Positions 58,221-64,000 of a stretch of 64,000 nucleotides of DNA are shown here, in pieces. The position numbers were made by a program, and so were the translations under genes. Numbering within the stretch: the stretch's first letter is position 1; each line of letters begins with the position of its first letter. This stretch comes from an uncultured Collinsella sp. (GTDB lineage: Bacteria > Actinomycetota > Coriobacteriia > Coriobacteriales > Coriobacteriaceae): the NCBI GenBank assembly GCA_934668875.1, contig CAKUON010000005.1, forward strand, positions 1 through 64,000, in the 5' to 3' direction. The notes beneath the pieces were generated by a model, which was not told the DNA's origin, searched no databases, and saw only the letters and a list, made by a program, of their open reading frames with translations.

Positions 58221-60364
58221 TTGCGACGCCCGCCTCCGTTGGCGCCCTGACGCCCCTGGGCCGCGCGATTACGCCCGGCAGTGTTTTGCGCGCGCGACAT
58301 GCCGCTGTGCCCCTTGCTGCCCTTGGGCCCCTTGCCAGCGCCGCCAGAGCCGCCGTGGGCCTTGCCGCCCTTCTTGCCGGTGCCATGCCCACCGCCAGCA
58401 GACGTCTCGCCCGGGCGCGGCGGCACGGGGCGGATTAGACAGTGTTTGGTGTAGCCGATCAGGTCACGACGTCCGGCTTTTTCCAGCGCCTCGCGCACGA
58501 GCTTATAGTTCTCGGGCTTGCGATACTGGATGAGCGCACGCTGCATGGCCTTTTCGTGCGGGTCGCGCGCCACATAGATCGGCTCCATGGTGCGCGGATC
58601 CACGCCGGTGTAGTACATGCAGGTCGACATGGTGGATGGGGTGGGGTAGAAGTCTTGCACCTGCTCGGGCATGTAGCCCATGTCGCGCACGGCCTCGGCA
58701 AGGTCCACGGCTTCCTTCATGGTTGAACCGGGGTGGCTCGAGATCAGGTACGGCACCACGTACTGCTTGAGGCCGTATTCGCGGTTCAGGCGTTCAAATT
58801 TACGGCAGAATGCGTCGTAGACGGCGCGACTCGGCTTGCCCATCACGGACAGCACCGCGTCGCTCACGTGCTCGGGCGCTACGCGCAGCTGGCCCGAGAC
58901 ATGGTACTCCAACAGCTCGCGTAAAAACTCGTCCGAGGCATCGGCCATGGTGTAGTCAAAGCGGATGCCGCTGCGCACGAAGACCTTTTTGACGCCCGGC
59001 AGCTGGCGCAGGTCGCGCAGCAGCTGCGTGTAGCCGCTCTCGTCGACCACCATGTTCTTGCATACGCTCGGCCACAGGCAGCGTTTGTTCTTGCATACGC
59101 CGTGCTTGAGCTGCTTGTCGCAGGCAGGGCGGCTAAAGTTTGCTGTCGGTCCGCCCACGTCGTTGATGTAGCCCTTAAACTCGGGATCGTGCGTGAGCAG
59201 CTCGGCCTCGCGCATGATCGAATCGTGGCTGCGCATCTGCAGTACGCGACCCTGGTGGAAGGTGAGCGCGCAAAACGAGCACTCGCCAAAACAGCCGCGG
59301 TTGGAGCTAATGGAAAACTTGATCTCGGCAAAGGCCGGCACGCCGCCCGCCGCGTCGTAGTCGGGATGCCAATCGCGTGCGTAGGGGAGCTCGGCCACCT
59401 CGTCCATCTCATCGGTGGTGAGCGTCGCCGACGGCGGGTTCTGCACCACGTACACGCTGTTGGGATATGGCTCTACCAGACGATGCCCGGTGATGGGGTC
59501 CATGTTCTGCTGCTGCACATTAAAGCTGCGCGCGTAGTTGAGCTTGTCGGCGGCAAGGTCGTCCCAGCTGGGCAGCAGGTCGTAGTCGTAGACCTCGTCG
59601 AGCGAACCCGTGCGGTAGACGGTACCGTTGATGTAGGTGATCTGATCGACAGGCAGTCCGGCATCGAGTGCGTCGGCGATTTCGACGATCGCGTGCTCGC
59701 CCATGCCGTAGATGAGGATGTCGGCGCCCGAGTCGAGCAGTACCGAGCGCTTGAGCTTGTCCTGCCAGTAGTCGTAGTGGGCCAGGCGGCGCAGGCTTGC
59801 CTCGATGCCGCCGATGATGATGGGGGCGTCCTTGAACGTCTGGCGGATGAGGTTGCCGTAGACCGTGACGGCTCGGTTGGGACGGCGCCCCTCCTCGCCG
59901 CCGGGGGTATAGGCATCGGTGTGGCGGCGGTGCTTGGTCACCGAATAGTGGTTGACCATGGAGTCCATGTTGCCGGCGCTGACGAGAAAGCCCAGGCGCG
60001 GCTCGCCGAGCACGGTGATACTGGCGGGGTCGGTCCAGTCGGGCTGGCAGATGATACCCACCTTGTAGCCATGCGCATCGAGCACGCGGCTGATGATGGC
60101 CATGCCAAAGCTCGGATGGTCCACGTAGGCATCGCCGCAGATGTAGACAAAGTCGCACTGGTCCCAGCCACGCGCATCCATGTCGGCGCGGCTGACGGGG
60201 AGGAACTTGTCGCGGCCCGGTCGCCAGGGGCGGGCGGGCGTCGCTTGGGAATGCTTGGTGCGGGCGACCGTGGCCTGCGCCTTGCCGCCGCGCTTTTGCT
60301 GCTGGCCCTGTTTGCCCTGCTGACTGCGCTGGTTGTTCTGAGCGTGCTGAGGCTTTTTTGCCAC
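58217..60364 (-). CDS. ygiQ: YgiQ-family radical-SAM protein
   Basis: This 715-residue protein is a UPF0313/YgiQ radical-SAM enzyme. The cluster motif CFGECSFC lies near 358, after a B12-binding-like N-terminal region (FVYICGDAYVDHPSFG, IIIGGIEASLRRLAHYD). The C-terminal part has SGQLRVAPEHVS and FYPTPSTMSTCMYYTG typical of the family. The tail is glycine-lysine-rich and low-complexity. It starts at a GTG behind gggaggg. Function of the family is not settled. Confidence 0.92.
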   Translation of the reverse strand: MAKKPQHAQNNQRSQQGKQGQQQKRGGKAQATVARTKHSQATPARPWRPGRDKFLPVSRADMDARGWDQCDFVYICGDAYVDHPSFGMAIISRVLDAHGYKVGIICQPDWTDPASITVLGEPRLGFLVSAGNMDSMVNHYSVTKHRRHTDAYTPGGEEGRRPNRAVTVYGNLIRQTFKDAPIIIGGIEASLRRLAHYDYWQDKLKRSVLLDSGADILIYGMGEHAIVEIADALDAGLPVDQITYINGTVYRTGSLDEVYDYDLLPSWDDLAADKLNYARSFNVQQQNMDPITGHRLVEPYPNSVYVVQNPPSATLTTDEMDEVAELPYARDWHPDYDAAGGVPAFAEIKFSISSNRGCFGECSFCALTFHQGRVLQMRSHDSIMREAELLTHDPEFKGYINDVGGPTANFSRPACDKQLKHGVCKNKRCLWPSVCKNMVVDESGYTQLLRDLRQLPGVKKVFVRSGIRFDYTMADASDEFLRELLEYHVSGQLRVAPEHVSDAVLSVMGKPSRAVYDAFCRKFERLNREYGLKQYVVPYLISSHPGSTMKEAVDLAEAVRDMGYMPEQVQDFYPTPSTMSTCMYYTGVDPRTMEPIYVARDPHEKAMQRALIQYRKPENYKLVREALEKAGRRDLIGYTKHCLIRPVPPRPGETSAGGGHGTGKKGGKAHGGSGGAGKGPKGSKGHSGMSRAQNTAGRNRAAQGRQGANGGGRRN

Positions 60365-60617
60365 GATCCCTCCCGGTGTTTGTATTCTGCACGTAATTGT
60401 AACCAGTCTTTTTGGGACGGGGCTAAAAAGACTGGTGGAGTACATGAGCTGGTGAGTGAGAGCGTCGCTGAGCCAGTCGTTTGTTTCCAGACTGTGTATC
60501 CCCGTGTCGAAGGGGTCGTCTCGCGCGCACGCCATGTTGTCAATGGGTTACAGTATGAACGGCGGCTATGTTTCCGCCAACGCACGAGAGAGTCGTCAAC
60601 AAGGAGGATGCACGACG

Positions 60618-61334
60618 ATGCAGCGTGCCAAGCAGATATCGGAGTCTATTGAGCTGGGCATCATCTTGGCGCTCGCCGGTGGCTTTATGGACGTTTATTC
60701 GTACATTGGGCGCGACCATGTTTTCGCAAATGCGCAGACGGGCAATATCTTGCTGGTGGGCGTGAGCATTTCGGAGGGCAACTGGGCGCTGGCGGGACGC
60801 TATTTCTTCCCCGTGGTGTCGTTTGCCGTGGGCATTATGCTTGCCGACCTGGTTCACGAGCGGTTTGGCAGCGTGATTCACTGGCGCCAGGTGACGGTGT
60901 TTTTTGAAGCCGTTATCTTGCTGGGCGTGAGCTTTATCCCGGGCGGCGATTTCAACCTGCTCGCCAACTGCCTTACTTCGTTTGCCTGCGGTATGCAAGT
61001 CGAGAGCTTCCGCAAGATCCACGGTCACGGCATCGCCACGACCATGTGTATCGGCAACTTGCGCAACGCGCTGCAAAACGTGGACGATTACATCATCACC
61101 CACAAGCGCGGCTTTTTGGAAAACGGCCTGCTGTACTTTGGCGTGATCTTTACCTTTGTGTTTGGCGCCGTGTTGGGCAACTGGTGTATTGAGCGCATGG
61201 GCCTGCACGCCATCGTCGTGGCGAGCGTGCTGTTGTTTGTCGCGTTTGCCATCATGTTCATCGACCGCGAGCGCGACTTGCGTTTTCGCTGGAAGGTTGC
61301 GGCCGAGGCTTGGAAAGACGCCTGCCAAAAGTAA
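60618..61334 (+). CDS. YoaK/DUF1275-family membrane protein
   Basis: This 238-residue protein has six likely membrane helices. The N-terminal block LALAGGFMDVYSYIGRDHVFANAQTGNIL is the hallmark of the family, as is HGHGIATTMCIGNLRNAL. Its transported substrate is not known. The aaggagg site lies about 11 bp before the ATG at 60618; longer readings have none. It is transcribed away from ygiQ. Confidence 0.9.
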   Translation: MQRAKQISESIELGIILALAGGFMDVYSYIGRDHVFANAQTGNILLVGVSISEGNWALAGRYFFPVVSFAVGIMLADLVHERFGSVIHWRQVTVFFEAVILLGVSFIPGGDFNLLANCLTSFACGMQVESFRKIHGHGIATTMCIGNLRNALQNVDDYIITHKRGFLENGLLYFGVIFTFVFGAVLGNWCIERMGLHAIVVASVLLFVAFAIMFIDRERDLRFRWKVAAEAWKDACQK

Positions 61335-61376
61335 CTATCTTGCTCCTGAACGTTGCTACGAACTGCTTTTTGCGAT

Positions 61377-61916
61377 TTATTCGAGATGCTCTTCAATCCG
61401 AGCCCTCAGAAGGGCAATGGCTGTGGGTATTCCAATTGCGGCGGCTAATTCGGCTTTATCCAAAACCTGTATGCTAAAGCACGATTGTTTATCACATTGA
61501 AGGACGATAACTGAAGATAGCTTCACTTCCCGTTGACTGAATATATCGTAATCTCCAGATAGGAAGTTACCTTTTATTGTGTAATTCGGTATGTTCGTTA
61601 CGCACTTCATCTCAAGCCTGTTTAGGCCATAATCGAACACCGCAACTTCCTTGTGTTCGATGATGAGCGCAACCCTGGGCATGTTACTAAAACCACCGTC
61701 GACGACAGTAAAGAGTTTTTCATTTGCATCGTCATAAACGGTATATTTAAGACTCAATAGCTGTCCTAGTGGACCCGTGAACCCATGTCTTTTGATATCG
61801 AGGTTGTCTCCAGCTGGGTTGATGAGAGCTAGAGCATGCGGATAAGGGTTACCTTCAATTGAGATTCGATATTCGTTTGTAGCCGTCTTGCTCGATTTAG
61901 GACCAGTAGCCAACAC
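61377..61916 (-). CDS. LURP-one-related-like protein, 179 aa
   Basis: The protein has a small beta-rich fold. YTVYDDANEKLFTVVDGG, then VAVFDYGLNRLEMKC, IKGNFLSGDYDIF, and a C-terminal hydrophobic helix AAIGIPTAIALLRARIE resemble the LURP-one/DUF567 (Tubby-like) family. The GTG start at 61916 has a gaggcg site. Codon use is AT-richer than most of the window, suggesting recent acquisition. No operon partner is seen. Confidence 0.65.
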   Translation of the reverse strand: MLATGPKSSKTATNEYRISIEGNPYPHALALINPAGDNLDIKRHGFTGPLGQLLSLKYTVYDDANEKLFTVVDGGFSNMPRVALIIEHKEVAVFDYGLNRLEMKCVTNIPNYTIKGNFLSGDYDIFSQREVKLSSVIVLQCDKQSCFSIQVLDKAELAAAIGIPTAIALLRARIEEHLE

Positions 61917-62327
61917 GTGTCATCGCCTCGATCGAATTGGAACCGACTTCTGCTTCGTGCGGAGAATTACGCTGTACGTTGCAGTGCAAGCAGCTGCAAT
62001 AACAACATTGGCAATTTCTAACAAAATGAATGACGCTATTTGCTGCATGCATGTTATTTACTATAAAGTATCCTTTTATAAACGTATTGTCAAACATATA
62101 TTGCTAAAACAGAAACAATTTTAGACTGAGTTGGTCGTATTCTTTGGGCGATTGCTCCTATAATCTAGCCCTCGCTGCTGTTGGGAGGGAAGGACTAGGG
62201 CTCCGTTATTATGTTGAAACGCTTTAACACTTTTGATGTTCTCGCGTGTTTTTTGTTTCAAAAGCGTTAGGATGGGACTCATAGCGCGGGGCGTAATGGG
62301 TGCTCCGCACACGATGGGAGGCTATCA
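61917..62327. other. AT-rich intergenic stretch before fucO
   Basis: No gene is seen. The stretch is clearly AT-richer than the window. It has a perfect TATAAT at about 62159-62164 (in cctataatctag) that could be the fucO -10, leaving a leader near 160 nt; no matching -35 is obvious. A gggagg site precedes the fucO start by about 7 bp. Confidence 0.45.
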
Positions 62328-63494
62328 ATGGCTAATCGTTTCGTTCTCAACACCATTTCTTATCATGGTTCCGGCGCCATCAAGGAGATCCCCGGCGAGC
62401 TCCAGCGTCGCGGCTACAAGAAGATTTTCGTCTGCTCTGATCCCGATCTGGTCAAGTTTGGCGTTACCGCCAAGGTGACCGACGAGCTCGACGCCGCCGG
62501 CATCGCTTGGAGCCTCTACTCCGAGATTAAGCCCAACCCCACCATCCAGAACGTCAAGGACGGCGTCGAGGCCTTCAAGGCCGCCGAGGCTGACGCTATC
62601 GTGACCATCGGTGGCGGCTCCTCCATGGACACCGCTAAGGCCATTGGCATCATCATCAACAACCCCGAGTTCGCCGATGTCCGCAGCCTCGAGGGCGTTG
62701 CTCCCACTAAGAACCACGCCGTGTTTACCATCGCTGTGCCGACGACCGCCGGTACCGCTGCCGAGGTGACTATCAACTACGTCATCACCGACCCCGAGAA
62801 GGTCCGCAAGTTCGTGTGCGTCGACACCAACGACGCCCCCGAGGTTGCCGTCGTCGACCCCGACATGATGGCCTCCATGCCCGCCGGCCTGACCGCTTCC
62901 ACTGGTATGGACGCTCTGACCCACGCTATCGAGGGCTACACCACCAAGGGCGCTTGGGAGCTTTCCGATATGTTCCACTTTGAGGCCATTAAGCTGATCA
63001 GCGAGAACCTGCGCGACTCCGTCGCCGAGGCCAAGTCCGGCCAGCCCGGCTCCGGCCGCGAGGGCATGGCTCTTGGCCAGTATGTCGCCGGCATGGGCTT
63101 CTCCAACGTTGGCCTGGGCATCGACCATGCCATGGCTCACACCCTGTCTGCTCACTACGACACCCCGCACGGCGTCGCTTGCGCCATGCTGCTGCCGATT
63201 GCCATGGAGTTCAACAAGCCGGTTTGCGCCGAGCGTCTGGCCAAGGTTGCCGTCGCCATGGGCGTTGACACCACGGGCATGAGCACCGACGAGGCCGCCG
63301 ATGCCGCCATCGCCGCCGTCAAGCAGCTCTCTGCCGACGTGAACATCCCGCACGTCTGCGAGGCCATGAAGGCCGACGAGATCGAGGTCCTGGCCAAGGA
63401 CGCCATGGCCGACGCCTGCTTCCCGGGTAACCCGCGCGAGGCGACGCTCGACGACGTTATCGAGCTCTTCAAGAAGATCTGCCCGGCTGCCTAA
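62328..63494 (+). CDS. fucO: Lactaldehyde reductase (iron-containing alcohol dehydrogenase)
   Basis: This 388-residue enzyme reduces lactaldehyde to 1,2-propanediol, or related aldehydes, with NADH. It follows E. coli FucO closely: NNPEFADVRSLEG, GTAAEVTINYVITD, KFVCVD and ALGQYVAGMGFSNVGLG. Metal ligands are expected in DALTHAIE and HAMAHTLSAHYDTPHG. The NAD site is GGGSSMDTAKA. Codon use is strongly biased, as in highly expressed genes. It is monocistronic, with a gggagg site. This suggests fucose or rhamnose fermentation. Confidence 0.93.
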   Translation: MANRFVLNTISYHGSGAIKEIPGELQRRGYKKIFVCSDPDLVKFGVTAKVTDELDAAGIAWSLYSEIKPNPTIQNVKDGVEAFKAAEADAIVTIGGGSSMDTAKAIGIIINNPEFADVRSLEGVAPTKNHAVFTIAVPTTAGTAAEVTINYVITDPEKVRKFVCVDTNDAPEVAVVDPDMMASMPAGLTASTGMDALTHAIEGYTTKGAWELSDMFHFEAIKLISENLRDSVAEAKSGQPGSGREGMALGQYVAGMGFSNVGLGIDHAMAHTLSAHYDTPHGVACAMLLPIAMEFNKPVCAERLAKVAVAMGVDTTGMSTDEAADAAIAAVKQLSADVNIPHVCEAMKADEIEVLAKDAMADACFPGNPREATLDDVIELFKKICPAA

Positions 63495-63501
63495 CTTGGT
63501 T

Positions 63502-63632
63502 CGGCGGGCCCCTGCCCGTTAGCCCCACAATCGTCCTCGGACATGTCGGAAGCCCCCGCTGCGCTCTTCGTGCGGCGGGGGCTTCCTCCGTCCTGCGGAA
63601 TGATTGTGGGGCTAACGGGCAGAGGCCCGCCG
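63502..63632. repeat. Nested long inverted repeat after fucO
   Basis: The outer arms, 31 bp each (63502-63532 and 63602-63632), match at 30 of 31 positions. The inner hairpin pairs 63548-63559 (ggaagcccccgc) with 63575-63586. The whole can fold as one long cruciform or RNA stem. No T-run follows, so it may end transcription poorly and is more like an intergenic repeat element. Confidence 0.85.
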
Positions 63633-63751
63633 GCTCGTTATCGTGGCTGGCGCAGTTCTGGGGAGCTCGATGGGTCATCTCGCTAGGTAAAAAGATGGTT
63701 CGCGGTGGTATTGTTGCTGTGGGTTTAATTCGATATGAAAGGGTGACTTTG

Positions 63752-64000
63752 GTGTCCAAGATGGATTCTACGCTCTCCTATATTACTGACCAGTTGAAGA
63801 CGCTGACTTCTATTGCTTCTCCTACGGGCTATACCCGTGCGGCGACCGATTATCTGATGGAGACGCTTCGCGATATGGGGTTTGGGCCTGAGCGTTCCAA
63901 TAAGGGCAATGTGCTCGTTGAGCTTGGCGGCGAGGGCGAGCCGCTCGTGTTGGCGAGCCATGTCGATACTCTGGGCGCCATGGTGCGCTCCATCAAGGAC
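63752..64000 (+). CDS. M42-family peptidase, N-terminal part (runs off window)
   Basis: The visible 83 residues start at a GTG behind aaagggtga (an ATG at 63761 is an alternative). TSIASPTGYTRAATDYL, then NKGNVLVELGG and LASHVDTLGAMVRSI fit M42 aminopeptidases (FrvX-like), with the first metal ligands in HVDTLG. The rest, with the catalytic glutamate, lies beyond the window. Confidence 0.8.
   Translation, partial: MSKMDSTLSYITDQLKTLTSIASPTGYTRAATDYLMETLRDMGFGPERSNKGNVLVELGGEGEPLVLASHVDTLGAMVRSIKD

Overview
The window looks like chromosome of a high-GC, strictly fermentative actinobacterium of the class Coriobacteriia, most likely Collinsella or a close relative. This is inferred from several signs: GC-rich coding DNA, an [FeFe] hydrogenase, PTS plus GH4 phospho-glycosidase sugar metabolism, a sortase-anchored LPXTG surface protein, EFR1-type and YgiQ-type iron-sulfur proteins, and small intergenic repeats. 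No rRNA, tRNA, IS transposase or cas gene was seen.

Layout. Bases 1-4,700: two poorly characterised genes, a metal-dependent amidohydrolase and a zinc-ribbon membrane protein. Bases 4,847-7,950: a copper operon read leftward (copA, copZ, csoR) with a CsoR-type operator in front of copA. Bases 8,441-11,806: a giant LPXTG coiled-coil protein with a central CAP domain. Bases 12,290-32,299: a large signalling island with three Hanks-type kinases, two FHA proteins, a PP2C phosphatase, a ClpB-like AAA+ ATPase, a small radical-SAM activase-like protein, zinc-ribbon proteins and several membrane proteins; ten of these genes (18,488-32,299) form one rightward operon closed by a strong terminator. Bases 32,436-36,085: a lower-GC TIR-DUF4357 gene next to a membrane protein with channel-like, Rossmann and RyR-like regions. 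Bases 36,142-41,629: large hypothetical proteins and a GNAT acetyltransferase. The remainder is metabolic: DEAD-box RNA helicase, EFR1 ferredoxin-flavodoxin, an alpha-glucoside PTS operon (EIIA, BglG-type antiterminator, EIICB, GH4), a hydrogenase operon with a fused ABC transporter, an orphan RelB-type antitoxin, a CPBP protease, YgiQ, a YoaK-type membrane protein, a LURP-one-like protein, FucO and the start of an M42 peptidase.

How the genes may work together. The signalling island is the best candidate for an undescribed system. The large kinase (24,289-28,434) carries eleven E-T-V-T-V-x-R motifs at its N terminus, which resemble the phospho-threonine motif that actinobacterial FHA proteins carry and bind. 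FHA, PP2C and Clp-like AAA+ genes lie just upstream in the same operon. The set (kinase, phosphatase, FHA scaffold, Clp-type ATPase) parallels the threonine-phosphorylation module of type VI secretion, but no secretion genes are present. A 12-bp palindrome, TGTTGCGCAACA, recurs in six promoter regions of this island and its neighbours (the LPXTG gene, both divergent signalling promoters, the 36-41 kb genes), which suggests one regulon under an unknown regulator.

A second unusual feature is a family of exactly 57-bp palindromic units (15-bp arms reading GTCTCRATCTGTAAC and its complement). They occur as three arrays of four units with an 80-81 bp period, two of which bracket the LPXTG gene, plus one solitary unit. 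They resemble CRISPRs in spacing but are not CRISPRs.
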